Of a DNA stretch of 64,000 nucleotides, positions 24,466-35,600 are shown piece by piece (position 1 is the first letter of the stretch; the number at the start of each line of letters is the position of its first letter). The notes below the pieces were generated by a model. It saw nothing but the letters and a program-made list of their open reading frames with translations. It was not told the origin of the DNA and searched no databases. The stretch covers positions 4,404,501 through 4,468,500 of the forward strand of contig JAJFZO010000747.1 in the NCBI GenBank assembly GCA_021397835.1, written 5' to 3'. A program made the position numbers and the translations under genes. The stretch comes from Moringa oleifera (Eukaryota > Streptophyta > Magnoliopsida > Brassicales > Moringaceae).

Positions 24466-27400
24466 TCAAGATCCTGCATTTGTTTCCTTAGATGGGGTTA
24501 AGAGCATGTCTCCATGTTTCAAAATCTTTTCCAGATACAACATTTTATCAAAATCAGATGCAAGTACCAAAGTCTGCTGAGGTCAACATAATCCAATAAT
24601 TGGCATTGTCCTTGTCACATGGAATACACAAATGCCCTGTTCCCAATGAGTATGGTAGTTACTATTCCAATTTACTTCAAAAAAACCTTGATAAAAAAAT
24701 GTAAGTTTACAAGTCTAAAAAGAGACGATTTGTTGAAAATAGAACAATAAGATAAGTGATATATTCACAATAGTATAAACAATTCACGTTACACTGACAA
24801 TAATAAGTTTCTAAACTTCTATTGAGAATTGATAGAACCATAAGAGCAGAAATGAAACATGCAATTTTTGCAGTTCTTTTACATTAATCGAGATGACAAC
24901 TATACAGCCCTAACGAGGAAATGATTGGACAAATTATTTCCTATTTCCCTACAAGGAGAATTAAATTTAAGGGATCAGGCAAATCGACAGAAGAGTCTCA
25001 TGTAGACCTCAAAATCAATATATCAGATTCCTATACTGCAGTTACTTTAGATTCTCCTTAGGGAATTGTCCCAAATTACTGAAGTATACTATAATGCTAT
25101 GATAGCCATGTTGAAAACTTTTTTCCTTCAGTATCATGGACTATAACATTGCATAACCTGACTAGCATGAAGCTAAAGTATAACACGCCAAGATAAAATT
25201 AATGAAAAATTTGACAGCAGGATGGCAAGGCTAGGTCCAAAGAATTCAGGAATTTGGAAATATTGTAGCAGAGGAAAATGATTGGCTAGCAAACAGCCTC
25301 AGTTTTACCTTCATTATCAGGATCTGTAGGAAACTAGGATTGAGCATAGAATTTTTGTGATAATCTTTCTATGTCCATACTTTATCACCCTGACCCCCAA
25401 AAAAACCAAGGAAAAAGAAGACAGAAAAGAGAAAAGATAAAAGTGTTCAGATTGCTTAGAATTTGATGCCTTTTAATAAATAGAAGGAAAAGTAGCAAAG
25501 AAAGACCACATGTTTTTTGTTTTGCATAAAACTAAGCTAACTCAACAGAGCATACGTCTGACTATCACAATGCAAAAGTGTCTTCCATTCGGAAGTACTT
25601 TTTCACCTGCCACTCAGAAGTATGCTCTATTGATTTCTTCAAGATAGTTATTCCATTATCCAAAAACAACAATCAAGAAAGATGGATATAATATCAAACT
25701 CTCAATGTTTAAGAAATAATTGAAGGCAGATCAAACTATGTGGCACAAACTACGAAGTCATGTCATAATTATGGCCAAAAATCAGTAGCAGTACATCATA
25801 ACACACAAACATCAGGAGAAAGACTCGGAACAAAAAATAGTTTAGAGTGAGATAAAGATACATGAAACTAGACATCTCTGAATGAGAAGGAAATCTACAA
25901 AACAAAATAATGACCAGGGGAAGGCTCGCTCGTGTTATGGTCAAGATAAGCTCCAAAGTTCAAATTACTATAAAATTGGACAGAGTTTAGTTGTTGATAA
26001 GATAGCCTGAATGATGCATTCTTACAGTTTCTTTTATAATTAGATTGAAAGGTACATTAATCATTTCAATTGGGTATAGTTTGTGTTGAGTTTGGTAAGT
26101 AAGATACCAAACTTGTCTTTGCTCCAGGCAAAATAATTGATCTCCTAATCTCTTGATATTATTTTGTTTGTTGAGTCTTAACATATCATGAGATTTTATT
26201 GACCACATTGCTAACAAGCTGACACTTCAGCGCTTCTCTTACTAACACTTGATCGCTTGTCATTTTAACTCTGATGACATTACTTAACCTTACGGTCTTT
26301 GTTTACTTTTGAAATTCAAGCGTATTTTATTGAAAAACATGCCTTTTGCTGGATTGGAGCTTGTGGAATCGTTTGTTATGAGCCACTCTTAAGACACTTA
26401 GGTTCAATATCGGTTTAATTACATTACCTAAATATTGATCCATGTAACAGTAGAAAGAAAGGTAGAAATTTCTTCCACAAATTATTCTTTTGTAACCCTT
26501 ATCATACATCAATAAAACAGTGAAGGATCTTGAGTGTAAGTGAAACTCAATGACCGCACAGATTCAACTTTTTATAAGGACTGTGGTGTTAGTAATATTA
26601 GAGCTTCAATTATGGCTTCTAGTGATTGAATCAGAGATGCATTAGTGTATTAATTAAGCACTTGTATTACACCCTTGTTATTTTGGCTATGATGAACCCG
26701 AAAGGGAGATACTTGCTAAGATGGCACACAAATTTGTCCCAGAGGAGCCCACCAGTTCACAGTCGGAAGATAGTCAAAGGAACCCTACCAAGCTATTACA
26801 ATGAATCAACGGATTATTAGTGGTTACAGGAAATACAGGTAAAGGGGCTACAAGGATTACCTATAAAAGGAACCTAGAGAATTTCAGAATAATGCTACCC
26901 GCTTAAGGGTAGGAGAGAGATTGTTTCTTGCAGTTGAGAAGAACAGGGCACAACCAAGAGCACATATAGCAGGACTTGGCTAACAGTTGCATGCAGCCTG
27001 TACAGTGAACGAGATGTCAAAAATATAACCGTAGGCACAAAAGCAACCACCAGAGTGATGGTGGCTGGAGCTCATAGTGGAGTAAGAACTTTTAAGAGCT
27101 TTACATCTTTTATCTTCTGAGCTTACTACAGAGCCTTCAGAGGCAGGGAAAAGGTAATGAAATGAAGAAGACATTCTGTTAGACCACACATTCAAGATTG
27201 TGAAACCCTCGGAGGATCATCAAGTGAACCATAGTACTTATGCAGTGGAGGAGTGCATGTTGGTGGAGAAGCTCCAGGGAATGATAAGGAGGCTTTTAAT
27301 TGGAACATGTTCAATGATGCCTTCCACCAAAGATATTTTCACAATAACCCTAAGGAATAAAAAGAATTTCATCCCCTGCAGCAGATTGACATACCAATGT

Positions 27401-28690
27401 TGACATACTTAACATGAACTTGACAGATATTATACCACAGCCACCTTAAAGCTGATTGACCAGAACTCCATGGGAGTGATAAGCCCCAATAATGCCATGG
27501 AACTCAAACCATAACAGAAGAAGGATGCTAAACGTGGCAAACGTACTATAATGTCAGGAACATAGATGTGTCAGTGGAGCATGTACTACGGCATAGACAA
27601 AAGTATTTACAAAAGAAATTTAATGATTAAGCGAATTTAAATTCTCTCAACCAAATCAAAGGGATTTTAAACAACATATGTCTTTAAGGAATACACTTAA
27701 ATGAGTGCCATGTAATAAAAATGACGGCGGTAGACATGAATCAGAAGACAATCCAGAAACCAGAAAGCTTGAGACAACAAACTTTCCAGGAAATGATACC
27801 TGGCATACAAGACAATAACCTAGATACCAAAAAATACACAAGATGTCTTGTAATCATAACACATAGAATGTGAAACATGAACAATCCTAGAGTGGATTAA
27901 GAAATGCAAAATAAACTTTTCAGAGTGGATAACTCTGCTCAATAGTCCTATTCATAATAAATAAATAAACTCGTTGAGCTGGCTTGGACAAGAAGCAGGT
28001 TTCAGTTGGATGCAAAATAAATACTTCTCAGGGCCGGCTGAGAATTTATACGACCTAACTTTGACCAGCCAAGCACCAAACACACCGACAGAACCTCGTA
28101 TTTATCTGATTCATAGCCTATCTTTTCAAAATCAATAGTAACTAATCCTGTTACAGGATATTTTCCAAGCTGAACGAAGAAATTTCACTATCGATGCAAA
28201 GGCCTAGCAGGGATTATACAATACTGATATTCGAATCTAACACAATAACTCCGTCATATTGAATCACAAGGACAAGCAAATCACTTTCCTCTAAAATTAG
28301 CTCGGTCATAATATGAAACCAGTCGAATTTCCCCTTACCAGAGAAATTGAATAATAAAATTGACTTTTCAGATTCCAGAAAATCAGAGCAAGAATCAGAA
28401 ACCTTGCAGGTCATTTGACGGCCAAAAATCAGTAATTATCATTGATGAAACGCTAAACAGACATATATAACTGGCTTCGATTTTGAGGCAATCCAAATCC
28501 AGTTCTCCATAATTGTTTATTTGAAAGTATAATGGAAAGATTAGAACCGAAAGTATAATAAAGAATGAAACTCGAAGAACAAATAATGTTAAACCTGAAA
28601 AAAAAAAAAAAAAGGGAGCATGAAATGGATTGATTACCTCATCATTGGCACGACGTAACTGTTGGTCGCAATCTTATATGAAAAAGGCGG
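24466..28690 (-). CDS. Possible spliced gene of unknown function, poorly resolved
   Basis: Evidence for a minus-strand gene is partial. A likely terminal coding exon at 24466-24573 follows a strong acceptor ('cctcagcag') and reads TLVLASDFDKMLYLEKILKH, then GDMLLTPSKETNAGS and a stop. A candidate upstream exon at about 25607-25640 reads KKSIEHTSEWQ and ends at CAG|gtgaaa. A 15-nt candidate micro-exon lies at 25309-25323 between cag and gtaaaa. At the other end a first-exon-like segment 'cgtgccaatgatgag|gtaatc' (about 28637-28660) lies just downstream of a TATA-like 'catataag'. The exons I can see are helical and charged, and I do not recognise the family. A retrotransposon gag relic lies between the ends. 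Exon structure and frame need transcript evidence. Confidence 0.3.
27180..27435 (+). pseudogene. Retrotransposon gag fragment (decayed)
   Basis: Across two shifted frames the plus strand resembles the retrotransposon gag signature. First comes KPSEDHQVNHSTYAVEECML and EKLQGM, then in another frame NWNMFNDAFHQRYF followed by KEFHPLQQIDIPMLTYLT. The W-x2-F-x3-F-x3-YF pattern and the following EF-x2-L-x-Q are typical of plant Ty3/gypsy-type gag. In-frame stops and at least one frameshift make it non-functional. A TATA-like 'ctataaaagg' at about 26860 and the stretch 26.0-26.95 kb could be LTR or leader remains, but no boundary is clear. Confidence 0.45.
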
Positions 28691-28810
28691 GAGTTTTTCA
28701 GTGTGGAAACAGGCGCAACTAATTTCAACAAATTCAGTGGCCAGACATGCCCTTCTAGAGCCCGAACTATAGGTTTGTTTTCTCATGGGCCTTACCCGGC
28801 CCAAGTATTT
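28660..28810 (-). promoter_or_regulatory. Promoter-like region with site II motifs
   Basis: On plus, 'atgggcc' and 'ggcccaag' (about 28773-28786) are paired site II (TGGGCC/GGCCCA) elements, bound by TCP factors and common in plant housekeeping promoters. About 100 bp further in the minus-strand direction lies 'tcatataagat', a TATA-like sequence at about 28676. This supports a minus-strand transcription start near 28650. Confidence 0.4.
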
Positions 28811-30193
28811 AGGCTCTAAAGATAGCTTTTGACGGTATAAAATATTAATGCTAATATTAAAAAGATTTTTTTGCCCAATCTAATAAATATACATATATAG
28901 GTGATCAAAATCTTTTACTAATGTCAACATTATGTTAAGTTTTTTTAAAAAATATTACAAATGTAGTTTAGTAATTTATAATTTTAATATAAAAATAAAA
29001 GAATAAATAAAAATATTTAAATTATTAATTTTATTAAATTATCACGTGTTATAATTTTATTAAAAACTCAATTTATATATATTTTATAAAATTATTCATA
29101 AATTAGAGAAAACATGTAAAAAATTATTACCTTAGGAATAGGAATTTCAATACTCAAAATAATAATGATTAGGGTCAAAAATTATAATATTCGCAAATAA
29201 TGTAAATCAAAACATTTTTAAAAGATGATGTAAAATTTATATAATTAATTCAAAATTTAATCACATTTAAAAAAAATTATTTCATACAAGCTCTCATATT
29301 AAAATTAAAAAAAAGAATCAAATCAATTAAATATTTACATCTTGACTTTCTCAAAAATTTATCAAATAAATACCATTGATATTTATTACGTAAAATAATG
29401 ATTATATCTTTTTAATTTTATAAATATGTTTGTAAGAAAAATATAAGTTTTTTAATAAATTAAATAATAATGACATAATCACAATAATTCTCTTATAGAT
29501 CTATTTAATCAGCATATTTTTTAAAAAAATAATAATGATGAACTATAACAGAATATAATTATTATTTCATGCATTAAAACATAAAAAACATTAAAATTAA
29601 AGAAATCTGTTGTATGCAAAGTCTCATGTCAAGCAACTTTCAAAATGCAACTTTTTAATGAATACAATTTTTAAAATTTTATTTAAATATATATATGCGT
29701 ATAATATAAATTTCTTCTATATAATTGATTAATCTTTAATTTAATGTATAGTAGCATATTATTAATCAAAACTTCTATCTTATTTATATAGCTCTAAACT
29801 AGAGAATCTATCATCAAAAAGGTATGATTCTTTTCTTCTTTTGCTAGATTACAGTCATTCATTTGAAATTAATTTTATTTAAAATTTAATCATAATTAAA
29901 ACTATTTATTTTTTTTGTAAAAATATATTTAGTGGGGATCAAACCCGAGAACTTTTGCCACAAATTCAACTTAGCTTTAGCAACTAAGACACGAGTTTTT
30001 GGGTCGGTTTGATTCGACATTTAATCGAACACAAAAGGTTGCATCTAAAGCACTAGGCCAAAGCATAGTCTCATATTTAATCAAGAGACCAATTTGTATG
30101 GGCAAAAGGCACTAATTTAGTATCTTTAAAATCGGGGGAGACTCAGGAGTGTCAAATCCACATTTTGTCCTAATGCTTCGAGGAATCATCCCT
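28811..30193. other. AT-rich intergenic stretch
   Basis: Very AT-rich, with no coding frame recognised. It contains the tRNA-like relic listed separately at about 29.93-30.0 kb. Confidence 0.45.
29930..30000 (-). repeat. tRNA-like (SINE-type) relic
   Basis: On the minus strand 'ttagttgctaaagc' resembles an RNA polymerase III A box and, about 40 nt on, 'gggtttgatcccc' resembles a B box with T-stem complement. The layout is that of a tRNA, but the arms do not fold cleanly, so this is more likely a tRNA-derived SINE head or tRNA pseudogene than a working tRNA. Confidence 0.35.
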
Positions 30194-30327
30194 CCCATCA
30201 TGGTATATATAAACCCCATTTATTTTCTTTGCTTAACTTTGAGACAAAACCACCGCCTCTTTATCGCTCCTTGGGACCGCCCTTGGCCCTCCCAACACAC
30301 ATTACACACCCATCATGGTATATATAA
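30194..30327 (+). repeat. Direct repeat containing a TATA-like core
   Basis: 'cccatcatggtatatataa' occurs at 30194-30212 and again at 30309-30327, 115 bp apart, each followed by an 'acccc'-type stretch. The spacer is C-rich (about 30240-30300) in an otherwise AT-rich area. No gene follows closely. Confidence 0.7.
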
Positions 30328-30514
30328 CCCCCAATGTATCCACGCGTTTTATTCCGAGTATCATTTTTTTTTTTTTTGTCATGGATGGGTTTTGTGAAAT
30401 TTTAATTTTAATAAAATATGTATAATAAATATAAAATATAAATTTTTGAAAATATTTTTTTTCAATTTACTATATTAACGTTATGAATAAATAAATAATT
30501 TTAAAATTTACAAT

Positions 30515-30995
30515 TTTAAGTTTTGCTTACTTTTTTCAATCAAATCTTAATTTTTAAAATATTTTTAAATAAATTATGATTTGTTAATTTAGATCAAATT
30601 AAATTGCATTAAAAAACTTAAAAATTAAATATATTCAAATCAGACATCTTGTACAATAAGTTTTAATTAAATTTTGTTCATAAATGTAAAGAAGTATTTT
30701 AAGTATCATCATAAAAAAATAAAATTTTTTAGTACTGAAATATATTTTTAAAAAATTATATTATAAAAAATTTTAAAATTTTACGAAAAACAGCTTATTA
30801 GTTAAAAATTATTCAAATCCGTAAGGTAAAATCAAAATGGGATTTAAAATCTATTTGAATAATTTTTTAGACATTTTAATAATAAAAATATCATTAATTT
30901 TTAACAATTATTTTCATCGATACTTAATTTGAATAAAATTAATAAATAAAATTTTATTTAAAGATGTTTTAAAAGTAAGACTTTGATAGCAAAAA
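30515..30995. mobile_element. MITE copy (long-TIR family)
   Basis: The left end 'caatcaaatcttaattttta' and the reverse complement of the right end ('tatcaaagtcttacttttaa') are alike, as are several interior blocks ('ttattcaaatc', 'aatctatttgaa') shared with the copies at 12.3 and 45.0 kb. It is more eroded than either. Confidence 0.5.
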
Positions 30996-32563
30996 ATAGG
31001 ATACCCAATATGTAAAAAAATATTTTTATAATTTTAATAATTTATGTTATTAAATTATTAAATATTAAAACATTACAAAAATTATATTTACAAAAAAAAT
31101 GTAAATCTTCCCCCTGTCATTCTCCATTATCCATATGGCATCCACTAAAGGATGTTAAGTAAGTTGTAATCAAGGTGTTTAACGACCTACGCTAATCATG
31201 CTTTTTGACTAAATATGTGCTTCTAGTGATTAATTAAGTCTAATTTAAGATAATAAGGAGGGAGACAAATTTGGATCCATGAGAGTGTAAATGTGTTTCA
31301 CAAAGACAGATGGAATCGTTTCCAAATGGATCGATCTCCCTAGTCATTTGGGGAGGGTTTACCCCACCGATATCGAATCGAATAAAAAGTTGGGAATTTC
31401 TTCAAAATTGAAAATCTTCCATAGTTCATATAGAAACCATGAAATGAAAATGAGGATACTAACATAATAATTAATTGTAAGTATGCCGAGTAAGAGTATT
31501 TTTAAAATTATGAGAATTTTTTTAATTACTAAAATATTTATTTTCTATTTTAAATATAAATTGTGTGGAAATTATATTTTTTGTTTTTGTGAAATTTAAT
31601 TTTTTATTTTACTTTTTCCTATAGGAACTATGCTAATGTAATTAATGTATGAAATAAAATTAAAATTAGAATAAGTTTGATTCGCATTTTTACACATATA
31701 TGGTGAGCTATTGAGTTTATAAAGTAAGATATGATTAAAGTTTGTTTATTTTTAATTATTATTTGTGTAACTTCTCAAAACTTTATTTTTATAAATTTAT
31801 TAATATATAAATATATTGTAAACAGTACTTACCCAAAATTCAAATATACTTAAACTAGAATCATATTGAACCATAGATTTAGTTTTATCTTTTTTTTTTT
31901 AATTTTTATTTTTGTTGTACTTCAATTATCAAAGTAGGTTTTTGCCATTCATAATATTTATTTATTATTTTAAATTTATTTGACTGAATTGAAAACTCTC
32001 ACTTCCTTTATGCATTTATGAATCAATTTTTTATAAAAAAATTTTGTTTAAAATTTTAATCAATAAGAAATAATAATAAGTGTCATGATTCTTACAGGCA
32101 TAGAGTTCATGTTAAGAAAATATGAACATTTGAATTTTTTAAAAAAAATTATTTAATTAATTAATCTATTATCCAATATGACTCATTATTCAATTAAGAT
32201 TATTAAAAAAATAAAAATCTATAAAAAAAATAAAAATAAAAATTTGATTTTTTGGGTTAGCTAGCATTACTATAACATACCATGCCTGAAGTTGTTTTGG
32301 ACTTGTAGGGGAATAAATAAATATCCGTATAATCGAACAAAACGACATTAAAGATAGTAAGCTATTATGTTCAATAATTATATAAAATAGTTCCCGATAA
32401 AGAAATAATTAGACTCATAAAGATTTTTTTATCATTTTTGAAAAATTACTAATTAATGTTTTAAAAATAGAAATATTACTAATTTGGTGTCAAAAGCACT
32501 AATTAGTCTATCAGGATCAGTTACTTTCATGCCGATAGATTACCATATCCATTAAGCATCCGC
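30996..32563. other. Intergenic stretch left of the EAR-motif gene
   Basis: Mostly AT-rich. A slightly less AT-rich patch at about 31.1-31.45 kb ('ggggagggtttaccccaccg') may be a transposon remnant. No gene is supported. Confidence 0.4.
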
Positions 32564-32660
32564 CACGTGTGCATGACATGGCAGCTTCAGTGTCACGTCA
32601 CCCACACAACCAATACCAGCTCAACAGCAGAAAGAGTTAAACAAGAAATAATATATAAAG
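32564..32660 (+). promoter_or_regulatory. G-box and TATA of the EAR-motif gene
   Basis: A perfect G-box CACGTG lies at 32564-32569 and a second ACGT core (GTCACGTCACC) at about 32592-32602. A TATA box 'atatataaag' lies at 32651-32660, so transcription should start near 32685. G-boxes are bound by bZIP and bHLH factors, so light, ABA or stress responsiveness is possible but not shown. Confidence 0.55.
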
Positions 32661-32837
32661 GAAAACTGAGGAAAAAAGCTAATTTAATGTCACAAGTCCA
32701 ATGGTTATCGGGATTTCTTCTTGTTTTTTCCTTCCATTTGCTCTCCCTTTCTCCCTGAACTTACTCTCATTCGATTTCCTTCACCGATTATTAGATTCTC
32801 TTTGATTTCTGGCTGACCTTCTCGGATCCTTAGTTGC

Positions 32838-32870
32838 AGAGAGAGAGAGACAGAGAGGGAGAGAGAGAAT
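32838..32870. repeat. (GA)n microsatellite in the 5' leader
   Basis: An imperfect GA repeat in the presumed 5' UTR, about 90-120 bp upstream of the start codon. It keeps the frame open upstream of the ATG without an ATG of its own. Confidence 0.8.
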
Positions 32871-32956
32871 TGCTGGGGCAGAAGAACAAGCATGTAGAGA
32901 GGTGGAGGAAGAGGAAAAAAGTAGAAAGAAAGCTTCGCTTTTTGGGTCTCTCAATA

Positions 32957-33865
32957 ATGGGTTCGTGTCAGTTCCTCGAGCATCGTAATCAGGTACGCGA
33001 TTCTTGTTCTTTTAGCGGCCGAAGCCGCCATGGCTGTTCGAAAGCTCAGCTCAGTCTCCACAAAATTCTGAACACAATCAAGTTTTGCCCTCCCGCAATC
33101 GCGAATCAAACATCGATCAGTTGCCTTGATGAGACTCGTGAATTGGAATCGAATCACAGCGGTTCTGATTGTACCAAGAGAGGTTTTGGCATTGACTTGA
33201 ACCTGAGTTTGGGCTTTTTATCAGAGACTGAGGAAGAATCCGAGCCTTTCAGTGTGTACAATAACGAATGTGCGGAACCGAGCGGACTCGGTTTGGCTAC
33301 AGTAGGTGAGGAGAAGACGGTAGTGGCTGCGGTCACTGACCTGCCACAGGCTGAAAGCTCTGAGATTCTTGGCAATGGAGTCGATGATGAAAAGGGAAAG
33401 GGACGTAAGCCCGAGGAGGAAGATAAACTTGAAGTTGGTGATACTGACAACGAAGTCAAAACGGTGTCGGGTCAGGGGGATCGCGACAACAGCCGCGATT
33501 GCTTAGCTTTGCTCGTCGAAGCGGCGGAGCTGTGTCTGGGTGAGTCTGTAGACAACGAGTGTGACTCGGAGAAACCGAGTGGAGACAACGGACTCAATCC
33601 CGAAAGCGAAACCGTAAACAACAAGAGAAGCAGAGGAAACACGGAGTCAAACAAGAACGACGAGATTCCGGTGCCGTACGAACAGTCGGAGGATACATCC
33701 CCAGTGGTGAGGTCGAAGAGAGGAAGAAGACAGACCTTGCCGTACAGGTACAGAGACTCAGTCCTCCTCGAGCCATGGAACGAGTTGCCGCGACTACAGA
33801 GACCGAGGACAAAGGTGGCCCCTCCAAAACAGGGAGCCAGGCTTAAGAAAAACGTAAACAACTAA
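32957..33865 (+). CDS. EAR-motif protein with basic C-terminal module, unknown function
   Basis: A single-exon 302-aa protein. It is hydrophilic, acidic in the middle, and has no signal peptide or membrane segment. Residues 79-87 are IDLNLSLGF, matching both EAR repression-motif forms (DLN and LxLxL), which in plants recruit TOPLESS co-repressors. Residues 183-195 (CLALLVEAAELCL) form a short amphipathic helix candidate. The C-terminal 251-274 (SKRGRRQTLPYRYRDSVLLE, then PW) is a compact basic module resembling conserved motifs of uncharacterised plant proteins, and doubles as a likely nuclear signal. Start choice: the first in-frame ATG after the GA-repeat leader; the frame is open upstream only through non-ATG sequence. 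GC content is clearly higher than the flanks. The role of nuclear repressor or adaptor is inference from the EAR motif; no DNA-binding domain is visible. Confidence 0.85.
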   Translation: MGSCQFLEHRNQVRDSCSFSGRSRHGCSKAQLSLHKILNTIKFCPPAIANQTSISCLDETRELESNHSGSDCTKRGFGIDLNLSLGFLSETEEESEPFSVYNNECAEPSGLGLATVGEEKTVVAAVTDLPQAESSEILGNGVDDEKGKGRKPEEEDKLEVGDTDNEVKTVSGQGDRDNSRDCLALLVEAAELCLGESVDNECDSEKPSGDNGLNPESETVNNKRSRGNTESNKNDEIPVPYEQSEDTSPVVRSKRGRRQTLPYRYRDSVLLEPWNELPRLQRPRTKVAPPKQGARLKKNVNN

Positions 33866-35349
33866 AGATATGATGGGTAAATTGTTGCAGAGAAGAGAAC
33901 AAGTGTAGGGAAGAGAACCCTGCAGCCATGGCGTCTCAGTGAAGGTAGGTGCAGAACAGAAGTCAGGTGACAGAGATGGGTTTTCCCTTTTTTTATTATT
34001 ATTTATTTTCTGCTTTATTTTCTTATTGTTTTTAATTTAACAGTGAAAAACAAAGTTAGTTTGTTTAAAAAATATGTTATCCAGAGTTAAAAGCTAAGAT
34101 GAAAATAGTGTTTTCATTTATTTATATTATTTCATGTGTACTAGTCAATGTCTAAGATGGTTGACTGCCGCCAAAATAGTCAACATTTCCATAAAACAAA
34201 AAAAGACTTGAAAAAATTTGATAATTTAATAAAATAAAAACAAAAAAAGCAACCCAATTTCCTTGTGGGAAGGAAGAGGGGACCAAAACGCGGTCGTAGG
34301 TAAGTGTAGAAGAGATTTAGACATTAAAGCAACCTTAAAGGGTTGGGTTGTGGTTATCGAATCTAGTGTGAAATCGAACATTTGTTAAGACGAAGAGATC
34401 GGTTTTCCGTTGCCTTAAAAACCGCATATCACGACACGGGCCCCCCAAGGTCTCACTCACGTTCTCTTTCGGGTCCATAAATATCGTGAGTTGATATCAC
34501 ACATGCAAACAAAATTTAATAGGATACATGTATTTCTTTTATTTTTTTTTCTCTTTTATTGAATAATCTTTTATATTTTATTTTTATTTAATAAAAAGTA
34601 AAATAAAAAATTTTCATTCGAATACCAAGATTTCTTTTGGTTTCATGTGTCTAATTAAATAATTAAATATTTTTAAGAACGAAAGTTTTAAAAGTTTGTA
34701 AAATAAAGAAAAAGTTTTAATGCTCTAAATCAATTGGTATTGCAGATGAATCAGGAAAAAATAAAAACATATTTATCTTCGTACTGAATCGATCTATCAA
34801 CGTATGGAAGGAGGATCAGGATGACATAAATCTTCATTAACAATCTTGATTCTTAAAATTAAATTAAATTTATAAGTTACAATGTAATTATTTAATGATG
34901 TCATGATAATTTTAATTTTTAATAAAAATTTAAATCAAAATTAAATGGAATGCATATATATTAATTTATAAATTAATATAAACATATAAAATTTAAAAAT
35001 ATGCAAAATAACTAATATACTAACTGATGGAAAATTTTGTTTGTAATTCTGGGTTCATTTTAATGGGCCTTAAGAAAAATATGCATGTGTCATCCAAATC
35101 AACCTGTCATCCATAAAAGACTTTTGAGGGTGTTAATACTATGGCTCTCACCAAATTTAATTGGGCACATTAGATGGATTTTCTGAATTTTGAGACTATT
35201 CCAAAATTTTAAAAAAATGGTTCACTAATGTCTAAGTGTGAATTTGAATTTGTAATTACCTCCCTTTCTAATAATTTCATGATAATAAAAATATAAAAAA
35301 TTAAAAAAATAGTGTTAAGGGGATTCCATGAAATTGATGTATCGTATCT
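33866..35349. other. 3' flank of the EAR-motif gene, no further gene
   Basis: The presumed 3' UTR extends to about 34.05 kb. A moderately GC patch at about 34.3-34.5 kb ('cgacacgggccccccaag') is not assigned. The rest is AT-rich without recognised features. Confidence 0.4.
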
Positions 35350-35600
35350 TTAGGACACAGTTTTGATCTTTAAGGTCATTTTTCTTAGGGCAGGTACGTA
35401 CCTACAAGTTTCAAGATGATGGGAACATGTGTCAGGTCTTCCGACCCCTAAAATGTCTGTTCCTTGGTGTCGCCTCATTCCGAGAGCTTTTAATTGGTGG
35501 GCCAGCGTTGGACTTGCATGCACGCCATTGACCCCGTCGCCCCTCATGAGGGGGGGAGTGAATTCTGCTTTCCTAAAAATGATTATATATGTTTTTTATA
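35350..35600. other. GC-rich island of unknown nature with palindromes
   Basis: About 200 bp of distinctly GC-rich sequence within AT-rich DNA. It holds perfect palindromes 'ggtacgtacc' (about 35392-35401) and CCCCTCATGAGGGG (about 35540-35553), the latter running into a G run. Open frames of 62-65 codons exist on both strands; the minus one reads HASPTLAHQLKALGMRRHQG. Neither is recognised. It may be a transposon LTR or leader fragment or captured gene piece. Confidence 0.4.

Noticed and set aside
32990..32996. Donor-like CAG|gtacgc inside the EAR-motif gene
   Set aside because: The reading frame continues uninterrupted and coding-like for 290 codons past it, so an intron there is unlikely.
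32705..33861. Minus-strand ORFs opposite the EAR-motif gene, and the upstream non-ATG extension from 32834
   Set aside because: These are shadow frames of a GC-richer coding exon; the upstream extension is GA-repeat leader sequence with no ATG.
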